A stretch of 64,000 bases of DNA from Chloroflexota bacterium (GTDB taxonomy: Bacteria; Chloroflexota; Dehalococcoidia; Tepidiformales; Tepidiformaceae), in the NCBI GenBank assembly GCA_016191435.1, contig JACPOQ010000028.1:429155-493154 (forward strand), read 5' to 3'. Shown here in pieces: positions 1 to 8,995 of the stretch. The first letter of the stretch is position 1; every line of letters starts with the position of its first letter. The notes under the pieces are model-generated. The model was not told the origin of the DNA, did no database searches, and saw nothing but the letters and a program-made list of their open reading frames with translations. A program made the translations under genes and the position numbers.

Positions 1-37
1 GCGGCCGCCGGCCCGGATGGTCGCTCGTGTCATGCCT

Positions 38-54
38 CAATCAACGGTTGATTG
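38..54. promoter_or_regulatory. Short perfect inverted repeat upstream of the first gene
   Basis: Two 8-base arms (CAATCAAC and GTTGATTG) are separated by one base. The repeat lies about 108 bases before the proposed start at 163 and looks like a dimeric operator. Nothing else is recognisable in positions 1-162. No regulator is encoded nearby, so the role is inferred from symmetry alone. Confidence 0.3.
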
Positions 55-162
55 GCCGTTGGCAAGCAGGCGCGGGCGGCCCGGACCCTGGCCGCCCGCG
101 CCGGACACCCGCCGTACACCGGGTCAATCGCCACTGCACCCCAGAATGCAACGATCGACCCC

Positions 163-1515
163 ATGCGATCAGTTGGGAGCCCCGTGCATCGCCGACGGGC
201 GGCGCTTGCGGCGGCCGCAATCGGGGTCCTTGTTACGGCCGGCGTGGTCCTCGGGATCGTGGGCCTCCGGGACCGGGGAGCAAGCACGCCGTTCCCGCCG
301 CCCGATGCCACAGCGCCCCTGTCGCCCGTCCCGGCCGGCCTGCCACAGACCCTGGCTCTCGGGATGGCGAGCGCTCCGGGTGATGCGGACGAGATGGTGG
401 CGACTGCACCGTTCGGGTATCGCTACCAATACCTCGCCGGCGGCGTGCAGGATGGCTGGCAGACGTGGTCGCCCGCCGGCAGCTTCGTCTCCACTTACAT
501 CGAAGAGTCTGAGCGCGCGGGCATGGTCCCGGTCTTCAGTTACTACATGCTCCTTCAATCCACGCCGGCCACCGGCAGCGAACGCACCCGCGATGCCAAC
601 GGCCTCCGCGACCGTCGCTTGATGGCTGCATACTTCGCGGATCTGCGCGCCTTCTTTCAACGCGCGAGCGCGGCTGGACCAGGCCCGGTCATCCTCCAGG
701 TGGAGCCGGACTTATGGGGCTTCATGCACCAGTTGGCGGCCGGCGACGACTCCCGCTCCGTGCGGGCCGCGGTCGCTTCCACCGGTTTACCCGAGCTCGC
801 CGGCTATCCGGATACGGTTGCGGGCCTTGCCCAGGCCATTGTGGCGCTGCGCGACGCCTACGCCCCGAACGTGCTCCTCGGCTACCAGCTGAGTACATGG
901 GGGACTGGCGAGGACTTCGTGTACGACCGCCCGGGCGATGGCGCCGTCGACAGTGCCGCTGCCCGTGCCGCCGCCTTCTACACCTCGCTTGGGGCGAAGT
1001 TCGACCTCGTGTTCGCCGAATTCAGCGACCGCGACGCGGGCTCTCGCCAGGCCGGCCGTCGCGACGGATCGGGCCCCTGGTGGAGCGAAGCAGATTTCAC
1101 GCGTCATGTGCGGTTCCTCGCGGGGTTCACATCACGTACTGGCGAGCGCGTCGTGCTCTGGCAGATCCCGTATGGCAACACCAGGTTCCGCGCGGTGGAC
1201 AACAGCCGCGGCCACTACCAGGACAACCGGGTCGAGTGGCTGCTCGACGACCCCACCGGCAGCCACCTGCGGGCATACGCCGACGCCGGAGTCATCGCGC
1301 TGTTTTTCGGGCGAGGCGCCGACGGTGGCACCGACGCCAGCGACGCGCAGCAAGACGGGGTCACCAACCCCGAGCCGATCGGTGGCAACGCCCGGGTGTC
1401 GCTCAGCGCCGATGACGATGGCGGCTACTTCCGCGAGCGGGCAGCGGCGTTCTACCGTGCGAGCCCGGTAACCTTTCCCGGACCAGGAAGGTCCGTCTCG
1501 GTCAACAAACGGTGA
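163..1515 (+). CDS. Membrane-anchored or secreted glycosidase-like protein
   Basis: This is a 450-residue protein. I place the start at the ATG at 163 because the extra 37 codons upstream are low-complexity and lack protein character. Residues about 10-35 form a basic stretch followed by one hydrophobic helix (a signal anchor or signal peptide), then a Pro/Ala-rich linker and a large extracellular domain. The domain has aromatic and acidic motifs such as QVEPDLWGF, LGYQLSTWGTG and VLWQIPYGN, which recall TIM-barrel glycoside hydrolases with acidic residues at strand ends. I cannot assign a GH family. It precedes a polysaccharide operon on the same strand, so glycan trimming or hydrolysis outside the cell is the likely role. 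The family assignment is inference. Confidence 0.6.
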   Translation: MRSVGSPVHRRRAALAAAAIGVLVTAGVVLGIVGLRDRGASTPFPPPDATAPLSPVPAGLPQTLALGMASAPGDADEMVATAPFGYRYQYLAGGVQDGWQTWSPAGSFVSTYIEESERAGMVPVFSYYMLLQSTPATGSERTRDANGLRDRRLMAAYFADLRAFFQRASAAGPGPVILQVEPDLWGFMHQLAAGDDSRSVRAAVASTGLPELAGYPDTVAGLAQAIVALRDAYAPNVLLGYQLSTWGTGEDFVYDRPGDGAVDSAAARAAAFYTSLGAKFDLVFAEFSDRDAGSRQAGRRDGSGPWWSEADFTRHVRFLAGFTSRTGERVVLWQIPYGNTRFRAVDNSRGHYQDNRVEWLLDDPTGSHLRAYADAGVIALFFGRGADGGTDASDAQQDGVTNPEPIGGNARVSLSADDDGGYFRERAAAFYRASPVTFPGPGRSVSVNKR

Positions 1516-1572
1516 ACGGCGTGGCGACTGCTGCTCCATCGGTGCTTCACTCCGGCCACCGAAGATCGACCC

Positions 1573-2643
1573 ATGACATCGCTTTTGACCCGCCCATCGA
1601 GCATTCGCTCAACGTTTGCAGGCGCCGTACCACTGCGTATCGGCGTGATTGGCTACGGTTACTGGGGTCCGAACCTGGCCCGCAACATCGCGTCGCACGC
1701 CGGGACCGAACTCGCGGCTATCGCGGACCTGAGCCCGAAGCGGCTCGCCGGGGCACGAGCTGCCCACCCGGGAGCCTGGCTCACCGCGGACGTGCGCGAG
1801 CTCCTCGCCGACCCTGAAATCGATGCCGTGGTCGTCGCCACGCCGCCCGAGACGCACCACGACCTGGTCGTCCGGGCGCTGGAATCGGGCAAGCATGTGC
1901 TCGTGGAAAAGCCGCTCGCCACGACCATCGCTGATGCGGAGGAAATGGTGGACCTCGCCCGCCGCTGTGGCCGCACGCTGAGCGTCGACCACACGTTCCT
2001 GTTCACCGGCGCGGTCCGGCGGATGAAGCGCTACTTCGAGGCCGGCGAAGTCGGCGATGTGTATTACTACGATTCGACGCGCATCAACCTCGGCCTCTTT
2101 CAGCACCAGACGAACGTCATCTGGGACCTTGCGCCGCATGACATCTCGATCATGCTCCACCTCATCGACGATCCTGTCCGCAGTGTCTCGGCCGTCGGCG
2201 CACGGCACGTCGACGCCAATGTCGAGAACATCGCCTACCTGACGCTGCAGTTCGAGGGGCCGATGCTGGCGCATTTCCACGTCAACTGGCTCGCGCCGAC
2301 CAAAGTCCGGCGTACCATCATCGGCGGGAGCAAGAAGATGCTCGTGTATGACGATGGCGAGGCCAGCGAAAAACTGAAGGTCTACGACTCGGGCGCGAAG
2401 TTGTGCGCCACCGACGAGGACATCTATCGCACGCTTGTCGAGTACCGCACCGGCGACGTGCTCGCGCCTCGGCTTGAGAAGGCGGAGGCGCTGGCAGTGG
2501 AAGTCGCCCATTTCGAAAACGTCGTCCGCGGCCTGGAAGCACCCCTTTCCGGCGGCGAGCTCGGCCTCAAGGTCGTGCGCATCATCGAGGCAGCCCAGCG
2601 ATCACTGCTATCCGGCGGCCACCCGGTGGAGGTGGCGGCGTGA
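1573..2643 (+). CDS. Gfo/Idh/MocA-family sugar dehydrogenase
   Basis: This 356-residue NAD(P)-dependent oxidoreductase has an N-terminal Rossmann fold (GVIGYGYWGPNLARN, about residues 20-34) and the family signature VLVEKPLA with its catalytic lysine, then a C-terminal substrate domain with WDLAPHD. The family includes the UDP-GlcNAc(A) 3-dehydrogenases WlbA/WbpB. That role fits here because the next gene, overlapping by 4 bases, is a PLP aminotransferase that could aminate a 3-keto sugar. The substrate is inferred from context. It is the first gene of a run of six genes that overlap or lie within about 20 bases of each other. Confidence 0.85.
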   Translation: MTSLLTRPSSIRSTFAGAVPLRIGVIGYGYWGPNLARNIASHAGTELAAIADLSPKRLAGARAAHPGAWLTADVRELLADPEIDAVVVATPPETHHDLVVRALESGKHVLVEKPLATTIADAEEMVDLARRCGRTLSVDHTFLFTGAVRRMKRYFEAGEVGDVYYYDSTRINLGLFQHQTNVIWDLAPHDISIMLHLIDDPVRSVSAVGARHVDANVENIAYLTLQFEGPMLAHFHVNWLAPTKVRRTIIGGSKKMLVYDDGEASEKLKVYDSGAKLCATDEDIYRTLVEYRTGDVLAPRLEKAEALAVEVAHFENVVRGLEAPLSGGELGLKVVRIIEAAQRSLLSGGHPVEVAA

Positions 2644-3752
2644 ATGTCCCGTTCGTCGATATGGCCCGGCTCCACGCCGATACCCACGATGAAATGCTCG
2701 CCGCCTTCGCCCCCGTGCTCGACTCAGGCGCGTTCGTCCAGGGCGCCGAAGTCGAGGCGTTCGAGCGCGAGTTCGCCGCCGTGTATGGCACGCCTTATGC
2801 GCTCGCGGTCAACAGCGGGACGGCGGCGCTGCACCTTGCGCTCCAGGCGTGCGGCGTCGGCGCGGGCGACGAAGTCATCACTGTCGCGAACACGTTCATC
2901 GCCACCGCCGAGGCGATCACGCTCGCAGGCGCCACCCCCGTCTTCGCCGATATCGTCGAAGGCGGATTCACAATCGACCCCGCCGACGTGGCTCGGCGCA
3001 TCACGCCGCGCACCCGGGCGATGATTGCCGTCCACCTCTACGGCGAAGTCGCGGACATGGACAGGCTGGCCGGAATGGCCCGCGACCACGACCTGAAGCT
3101 CATCGAGGACGCCTGCCAGGCGCATGGAGCGGTCTACCGCGGCCGCCTGGCCGGGACCATCGGCGATGCCGGCTGCCTCAGCTTCTACCCGACGAAGAAC
3201 CTCGGGACTGTGGGCGAAGGCGGCATGGTGCTGACGGCTAACGCCGCCACCGCCGGGCGCGTTGCGTCACTTCGCAACCACGGCCAGGCTGGCCGTCATG
3301 TGCATATCGAGCCTGGCTACAACTACCGGATGGCCGAGCTCCAGGCGGCGGCGTTGCGGGTGCTGCTGCCGCACCTCGAGGCGTGGAACGCCGCCCGCAT
3401 CCGTGTCGCCGCGTGGTACCGAGACGAACTTGGCGATTCGGGGCTGCTGCTGCCGGCGACGCCCGGCGACGGCAGCCACGTTCACCACCTGTACGTAGTC
3501 CGCAGCGCCGGCCGCGACGCGCTTCAATGCGAGCTCGCGCGCGCGGGCATCGGCAGCGCCATCCACTACCCGACGCCAATCCACCTGCAGCCGGCATACG
3601 CCGCTGCCGGCGAGGGCCCGGGTTCGCTTCCGCGCACGGAACACGCGGTCCGCGAGATCCTCTCGCTGCCGATGCACCCGGCGATGACGCACGAAGAAGT
3701 GTGTGCCGTCGCCGCAGCCATTCGAGCCCACGCCGCGGCCGCCGCCGCCTGA
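2640..3752 (+). CDS. DegT/DnrJ/EryC1 sugar aminotransferase (first copy)
   Basis: This 370-residue PLP-dependent aminotransferase starts with a GTG that overlaps the stop of the dehydrogenase gene, so translational coupling is likely. It begins VPFVDMARLH, as nucleotide-sugar aminotransferases do. The motif SFYPTKNLGTVGEGGM carries the Schiff-base lysine, EDACQAHGA holds the PLP-ring aspartate region, and NYRMAELQAA is the usual substrate/dimer motif. Paired with the upstream dehydrogenase it resembles the WlbA/WlbC or WbpB/WbpE pair that makes 3-amino-3-deoxy sugar nucleotides. The exact sugar cannot be told from sequence. Confidence 0.88.
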   Translation: MNVPFVDMARLHADTHDEMLAAFAPVLDSGAFVQGAEVEAFEREFAAVYGTPYALAVNSGTAALHLALQACGVGAGDEVITVANTFIATAEAITLAGATPVFADIVEGGFTIDPADVARRITPRTRAMIAVHLYGEVADMDRLAGMARDHDLKLIEDACQAHGAVYRGRLAGTIGDAGCLSFYPTKNLGTVGEGGMVLTANAATAGRVASLRNHGQAGRHVHIEPGYNYRMAELQAAALRVLLPHLEAWNAARIRVAAWYRDELGDSGLLLPATPGDGSHVHHLYVVRSAGRDALQCELARAGIGSAIHYPTPIHLQPAYAAAGEGPGSLPRTEHAVREILSLPMHPAMTHEEVCAVAAAIRAHAAAAAA

Positions 3753-3769
3753 ACCAGAAAGGTCCGACC

Positions 3770-4753
3770 GTGAACCATCTCGCTGGCAGCAGGGTCCTGA
3801 TTACAGGTGGCGCGGGCCTCGTCGGGTCGCACATCGCCGACCGCCTGGCGGCGGAGGATGTCGCCGAGGTTGTCGTCCTCGACAACTTCGTGCGCGGGCG
3901 CATGGAGAACCTGGCGTTGGCCCAACGGACGCTGAACAAGCTCACCATCGTCAATGGCGACATCACCGATGCCGGCACCGTGGACAAGGCGCTCGAAGGC
4001 ATCGACTACGTTTTCCACCAGGCCGCGCTTCGTATCACGCAGTGCGCGGAGATGCCGCGGCTTGCGGTCGATAGCCTCATCGGCGGCACGTTCAACGTGC
4101 TCGATGGCGCGGTCAAGGCTGGCGTGCGGAAGGTGGTGGCAGCCTCCAGCGCATCCGTTTATGGCGAGCCTTCCTACGTGCCGATGGACGAGGGGCACCC
4201 GTTCAACAACCGGACGCTCTATGGCGCGTGCAAAGTCGCGGACGAGCAGCTCCTGCGCAGCTTCAACGACATGTACGGTCTGCCGTACGTGGCCCTCCGC
4301 TACTTCAACATTTACGGGCCGCGCATGGACGCCTTTGGCGTGTACACCGAGGTCATGATCCGCTGGCTCCAGCGCCTCGAGCGCCACGAGGCGCCCATTA
4401 TCTTCGGCGACGGCATGCAGACGATGGATTTCGTCTTCATCGAAGATGTGGCCGAGGCGAACGTCCGCGCGATGAAGTCGGGCGCGAGCGACGACGTCTT
4501 CAACGTCGCAATGGGCGAAGAGACCAGCCTCCGGCAGCTCTGCCGGCTGCTGTGCGACGCCGCCGGCTACCCCCGGCTGGAGCCGATCTTCGAACCCGAG
4601 CGCAAGGTGAACCCGGTAACGCGCCGCCTGGCTGCGACGGACCATGCGCGCGAAGGCATCGGCTTCGTGGCGACCACGACGCTCGAGGACGGCCTGGCGA
4701 AACTCGTGCGCTGGCATGCGTCGCTTTCGAAAGACATGGCTGCGGCCCGATGA
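3770..4753 (+). CDS. NAD-dependent sugar epimerase/dehydratase
   Basis: This 327-residue extended SDR protein starts at a GTG at 3770, 17 bases after the previous stop. The reading frame is open further upstream, but that part only translates an antisense-like Arg-rich stretch. Visible are the NAD motif LITGGAGLVGSHIAD, the SSASVYG segment and the catalytic Tyr/Lys of YGACK (a YxxxK motif), with RYFNIYGPRMD downstream. The family acts on UDP- or dTDP-hexoses as a 4-epimerase or 4,6-dehydratase. It sits between two aminotransferases and overlaps the next by 4 bases, so it probably supplies that enzyme with its keto or epimerised sugar. Confidence 0.85.
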   Translation: MNHLAGSRVLITGGAGLVGSHIADRLAAEDVAEVVVLDNFVRGRMENLALAQRTLNKLTIVNGDITDAGTVDKALEGIDYVFHQAALRITQCAEMPRLAVDSLIGGTFNVLDGAVKAGVRKVVAASSASVYGEPSYVPMDEGHPFNNRTLYGACKVADEQLLRSFNDMYGLPYVALRYFNIYGPRMDAFGVYTEVMIRWLQRLERHEAPIIFGDGMQTMDFVFIEDVAEANVRAMKSGASDDVFNVAMGEETSLRQLCRLLCDAAGYPRLEPIFEPERKVNPVTRRLAATDHAREGIGFVATTTLEDGLAKLVRWHASLSKDMAAAR

Positions 4754-5871
4754 TCCCGATCACGAGGCCGTTCGTCCGCGAAGAAGAGGCGGAGGCCGCG
4801 GCCAACGCCGTGCGCTCCGGCTGGCTCTCGCAGGGCGCCCGCGTCCAGGAGTTCGAGGCTGCGCTCGCGGACTATGTCGGCGCGAAACACGCCATCGCGA
4901 CGAGCAATTGCACGACCGCGCTGCACCTGGCGTTGCTGGCGGCGGGCGTGGGGCCGGGCGACGAAGTCATCTGCCCGTCGTTCAGCTTCATCGCGACGGC
5001 GAACGCGATCGTGCACGCCGGGGCCACGCCCGTGTTCGTGGACATCGACGCGGAGACCTACAACGTGCAGCCGGCCCTGATGGAGGCAGCGATCACGCCG
5101 CGGACGAAGGTCCTCATGCCCGTCGACCAAATAGGGCTCGCCGCCGATGTGCCCGCGGTGCTAGCGATTGCACGGGACCACGGCCTGAAGGTGGTGGAGG
5201 ACGCGGCGCCGTCACTGGGCGCGGCGGTCGGCGAAGCACGGGTTGGCAGTCTCGCGGACTTCACCTGCTTCAGCTTCCATCCGCGAAAGAGCATTACCAC
5301 CGGCGAGGGCGGCATGATCACCACCGCCGATGACGCAGCCGCGGCGAAGCTCCGCCGCATTCGCTCCCACGGCGCTTCAACCTCGGACCTGGCGCGCCAC
5401 GCGTCGGGGACGACTGAGATCGAGGAGTACCGGGAGCTCGGTTACAACTACCGGATGACCGATATCCAGGGGGCGATTGGGGCCGTCCAGATGGGCCGGC
5501 TCGAACACATCCTCGGCGAACGCCGGCGGCTCGCGGCGCGCTACAACGCGCTCCTGAAGGGCGATCCCCGCCTGTCTACGCCCGTCGTGCCGGCGGGCCA
5601 CCGGCACACCTACCAGTCGTACTGCATCCGCCTCAAGTCGCCACGGCCGCGTGCCGCGATCATGGCGGATATGGCCGCGAAGGGCATCGCGACACGCCGC
5701 GGCGTGATGGCGATCCACCTCGAGCCGTACTACCGTGAGCGATGTCCGGGACTGAGACTGCCAGTCACCGAAGCGGCGGCGGCGGAAACGCTGCTGCTTC
5801 CGCTCTTCGCGGAGATGACCGAAGCTGAACAGGACGTCGTCGTCGATGAACTCAAACGGGCGCTCGGTTGA
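4750..5871 (+). CDS. DegT/DnrJ/EryC1 sugar aminotransferase (second copy)
   Basis: This 373-residue PLP aminotransferase starts at an ATG overlapping the previous stop (ATGA). The N-terminus IPITRPFVREEEA is typical of PseC/ArnB/PglE-type enzymes. The Schiff-base lysine is in SFHPRKSITTGEGGM and the substrate motif NYRMTDIQGA is present. One oddity is VLMPVDQIGLAADV, where most relatives have HxxG (often VHLYG) and this one has DQIG. It differs clearly from the first aminotransferase in the locus, so the two probably aminate different positions or sugars. Confidence 0.87.
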   Translation: MIPITRPFVREEEAEAAANAVRSGWLSQGARVQEFEAALADYVGAKHAIATSNCTTALHLALLAAGVGPGDEVICPSFSFIATANAIVHAGATPVFVDIDAETYNVQPALMEAAITPRTKVLMPVDQIGLAADVPAVLAIARDHGLKVVEDAAPSLGAAVGEARVGSLADFTCFSFHPRKSITTGEGGMITTADDAAAAKLRRIRSHGASTSDLARHASGTTEIEEYRELGYNYRMTDIQGAIGAVQMGRLEHILGERRRLAARYNALLKGDPRLSTPVVPAGHRHTYQSYCIRLKSPRPRAAIMADMAAKGIATRRGVMAIHLEPYYRERCPGLRLPVTEAAAAETLLLPLFAEMTEAEQDVVVDELKRALG

Positions 5872-6694
5872 GTCTGGAGGCGGATGGCGGAAGCGCCTGC
5901 CGGCGCCCGTGCGCGCGGCCGGGCGCAGGGTCGTGCCGACGCGTGTGAACCTCGCCAGCGTCCGCCTGTGCTGCGAGCGGCACGTCCTCGCGCGCACCCG
6001 GGCGCCCGGGCGGCCACGCAGCCGCATCCTCTGCTACCACTCCATTGGCACACCGCAATGGGGCATCAACGATGTCTCGCCCGAGCGTTTCCGGCGGCAC
6101 CTGCAGGCTGCCCTGGAAGCGGGCTACACCTTCGTCCCGGCATCCGAGATTGCGTCCGGCTCCGCGCCGGGGCGCTCCCTCGCGCTGACGTTCGACGACG
6201 GGATTGCCAGCGTGGCGGCGAACGCCGCGCCCGTTCTCGCTGAACTCGCGATCCCGTGGACGCTGTTCGTGGTCACTGATTGGGCGGACGGACGCCATGC
6301 CTTCGGCGATGGCACCATGCTCACCTGGCGCGAGATTGAACGGCTGGCGGAACGGGGCGCCGAAATTGGCAGCCACTCCGTCACGCACCCGAACTTCGGC
6401 GCGATTTCCGCCGGCCAGGCGAGGGACGAGATTGTGCGCTCGCGCGCCGTAGTCGGCGAGCGGCTGGGCGTGGCGCCGGCGGCGTTCGCGATCCCGTATG
6501 GGCGTTCGAAGGACTGGACCGCGGCCGCACGGGCGGCCGCGGCCGCCGCCGGCTACACGACCGTCTTTGCCCAATCCGAGGAACGGCGGCCGCATGGTAC
6601 GGTCCCGCGCACCTTCATCACGCGCTTCGACACTGAGCGGGTCTTTCGGGCCGCGCTCGGTGGCGCCTTCGATCGCTGGGAGGAATGGGCATGA
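5846..6694 (+). CDS. Polysaccharide deacetylase (NodB-like, CE4)
   Basis: This 282-residue protein has an N-terminus that overlaps the aminotransferase gene by 26 bases. The NodB core starts near residue 60 (ILCYHSIG). Motif 1 is LTFDDG (D117, D118) and motif 2 is SHSVTH (H177, H181), which give the Asp-His-His metal site of CE4 enzymes; the Arg/Pro motif follows in FAIPYGRS. There is no clear signal peptide, so it may be cytoplasmic or membrane-associated. Such genes often lie in capsule or exopolysaccharide loci and deacetylate GlcNAc-type residues. Its stop overlaps the next start. Confidence 0.85.
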   Translation: MNSNGRSVESGGGWRKRLPAPVRAAGRRVVPTRVNLASVRLCCERHVLARTRAPGRPRSRILCYHSIGTPQWGINDVSPERFRRHLQAALEAGYTFVPASEIASGSAPGRSLALTFDDGIASVAANAAPVLAELAIPWTLFVVTDWADGRHAFGDGTMLTWREIERLAERGAEIGSHSVTHPNFGAISAGQARDEIVRSRAVVGERLGVAPAAFAIPYGRSKDWTAAARAAAAAAGYTTVFAQSEERRPHGTVPRTFITRFDTERVFRAALGGAFDRWEEWA

Positions 6695-7693
6695 GCGCCA
6701 AAGAGCCGTCGATTGCCGTCGTCATCCCGACGCGTGACCGCTCGGAGTTCGTCCGCGACGCCCTCGCGAACCTCGTGGGCCGGCGACTTCTCCAGCTTCG
6801 AAGCGCGGGTCATGGACCAGAGCGCCGGCGAGGAGACGCGGCTCGTCGTGGAGACGTTCGCCGACTCACGCGTCAACTATCGGCGCATGGGACGAGCCGG
6901 TGGCTGCCCCGCGCGCAACCTTGGGGCTGCGCTTGCGACGGCCGGCATCGTCGCCTTCCTGGATGACGACTGCGCCCCCCGCGCCGATTGGCTGGCAAAC
7001 ATCGCCCGGCACTTCCGCGAGCAGCCGAAACTCCAGTTCATCTTCGGGAACTTGCGCGCGCCCGCCCACGACGACGCCCACGGCGCGATCCCGGAATGCC
7101 TCGCCGGTGACCACGTCCGCGCCGGCGACGGCGTGCGCAAGCTGATGCTGCATTGCTCGGGCGGTAACATGGCCGCCCGCAAGTCGTTCCTCCGGGAGCA
7201 CGGCGCGTTCGACGAGCTGCTGGGGCCGGCGCGGCCGTCCGTGCGGGCCAACGACATTTCCATCGCCTACAAGGCGCACGGCGCGGGCAATTGGGCTGCG
7301 CTCGCCGAGGTGGAAGTGCTTCATCTCCACGGGTATCGCCCGCACGCGGAGCTGGCCAGCATGTTCGCGTCATCGATGTTTGGGTCGGGGGTGTTCTGGG
7401 GACGCCAGCTGCGCCGCCGCGACTTCGCGGCGCTACGGCATTTCGCCGCTGCGGAACTGTCGCTCGTTGGGCGCCCGCTGCGGCTCGCGCTGCATGGGCA
7501 GCGGCCGCGCGGCTTCCGGCCCGCGGTCACACACCTTCGCGGTTTCATCGAAGGATTGCGGCTCGCGCCTGCCGTTGGCCATCTGAGCGGGCAGGTGTTC
7601 CGGGCCATGGAGGCTTCCGGGCAACTCGACCCGGGAAGCCCGGCGGCGCCTGCTCCCCCGGCCGTCACGCCGACTCCCGCCGGTTCACTCTAA
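6691..7693 (+). pseudogene. Family-2 glycosyltransferase interrupted by a +1 frameshift
   Basis: The ATG at 6691 overlaps the deacetylase stop (ATGA). The first 29 codons read as the start of a GT2 enzyme (IAVVIPTRDRSEFVRDALAN), then the frame shifts by one base around 6777-6781. From there the +2 frame continues with FSSFEARVMDQS, the FLDDDCAP metal-binding motif and the rest of a GT-A domain to 7693. Removing one base from the GGGCC stretch gives a continuous protein of about 333 residues (LVAGDFSSF at the junction). The rest is intact, so this is either a sequencing/assembly error or a very recent mutation. Upstream genes imply a role in glycan assembly. Confidence 0.8.
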
Positions 7694-7726
7694 CAGAATC
7701 CATTCTCGATTCGCCGGGCCGGACGT

Positions 7727-8995
7727 TTAGCTCGCGTTCAAGGCCCTCCCCGGCCGCGACGCCCGTACCGCGCCCGGCGTGCCGGGGAGTGGATTGGCCG
7801 GCGCGTCGGCGTGGAGCCGCTCGGGGAGGCCGCCCTCGCCGGCGGCATAGCAGGCGAGCAAATCATCGGCGACGCGGGAGACGCTGAAGTGTGTACGCAC
7901 ATGCGCCGCGGCGGCTGCGCCGAGGCGCTCCCGGAGATCACCATCGCGCACGAGCGACTCCAGTGCCGCGGCCAGCGAGCCAGGGTCGCGCGGGGCGGCG
8001 CCGAGCCCGGTCTCACCCGGTATCACGGCTTCCTCGGGACCGCAGAACGTGATCACCGGCGGGAGGCCGCGGGCCATCGCCTCAAGTAGCGCGATGGACA
8101 TCGAGCCGGCGGGCACCGCCAGCGCGAAAACGTCCATTGCATCCAGGTACGGAGCGGGTTGCGGCCGCTTCCCCGCGAAGACGACGTCGCCCGCGACCCC
8201 AAGCTTTCCGGCGAGTGCCGCGAGCTGCTCACGGAGAGGGCCGTCTCCAACCAGGAGCAGGCTGCACTCCCGCCTCGCGCGCACGAGCGCGAACGCGTTC
8301 AGGAGGTCGTCGAGGCCTTTACCTCCCGCCAGCCGTACCAGGCAACCGATAACCGGCGCATCGCCCGCCAGGCCAAGCTCGGCCCGGACCCGGTTGCGGT
8401 TCGCCACACGTTCGGCAGCCGCAACCGGCCCAACGGGCACACCGTTCAACACGGCGGCCGAATGCGGGCAGTGCATCCCAACCCGTGCCTTCCGGATCGC
8501 GGCGTTGCGGCGGGAAACGGCAACGATTGTGGTGGACAGACGATCCATAGCCCACCGGGCGAACCGCTGCCCGAATGTGGGGTGCTGCACCGGCACATCG
8601 TGCTCCGTGACCACGACGCGCGCACCGGTGAGCACGCGCGCCAGCGCGACAACGCCCACGCCGCCAGTGGCGCCGCCGGTGTGCACGTGAACCACCGTCG
8701 GCCGGAACGCCCTGAACATGCGTGAGATGCGGACCGAACCGCGCACCTGCTCCAGCCGGCCATGCCGGGCATCGGTATCGATGCGTGCGGCGCGGGCGCC
8801 GGCGGCCGCCACACGGGCGGCGATCGAATCGAAGAGTGCCGCCTCCGGGACGGCCACGAGTGTTGCGATACCGCGACTGACGTATTCAGCCGCGAGGTCC
8901 ACAACGTGCGTCTCCATGCCGCCAATGGCCGTCGACTGCAGCACGAGTAGCACGCGCGGCGGCCGTTCTGCGCCTGGGCGGGCGCCCTGCCTCAT
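7727..8995 (-). CDS. Family-4 (GT-B) glycosyltransferase
   Basis: This 422-residue protein has the GT-B layout of group-1 glycosyltransferases. The N-terminal domain starts VLLVLQSTAIGGMETHVVDLA, with the glycine-rich acceptor loop. The C-terminal donor domain has VLNGVPV, LVGDGPLREQL and the donor-binding region ALLEAMARGLPPV followed by ITFCGPEEAVIPGETG. It transfers a sugar from a nucleotide donor, probably at the inner membrane face during surface polysaccharide synthesis. Its start overlaps the stop of the second GT4 gene by 4 bases, so the two form an operon. It converges on the GT2 gene, with 33 bases between stops. Confidence 0.86.
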   Translation of the reverse strand: MRQGARPGAERPPRVLLVLQSTAIGGMETHVVDLAAEYVSRGIATLVAVPEAALFDSIAARVAAAGARAARIDTDARHGRLEQVRGSVRISRMFRAFRPTVVHVHTGGATGGVGVVALARVLTGARVVVTEHDVPVQHPTFGQRFARWAMDRLSTTIVAVSRRNAAIRKARVGMHCPHSAAVLNGVPVGPVAAAERVANRNRVRAELGLAGDAPVIGCLVRLAGGKGLDDLLNAFALVRARRECSLLLVGDGPLREQLAALAGKLGVAGDVVFAGKRPQPAPYLDAMDVFALAVPAGSMSIALLEAMARGLPPVITFCGPEEAVIPGETGLGAAPRDPGSLAAALESLVRDGDLRERLGAAAAAHVRTHFSVSRVADDLLACYAAGEGGLPERLHADAPANPLPGTPGAVRASRPGRALNAS

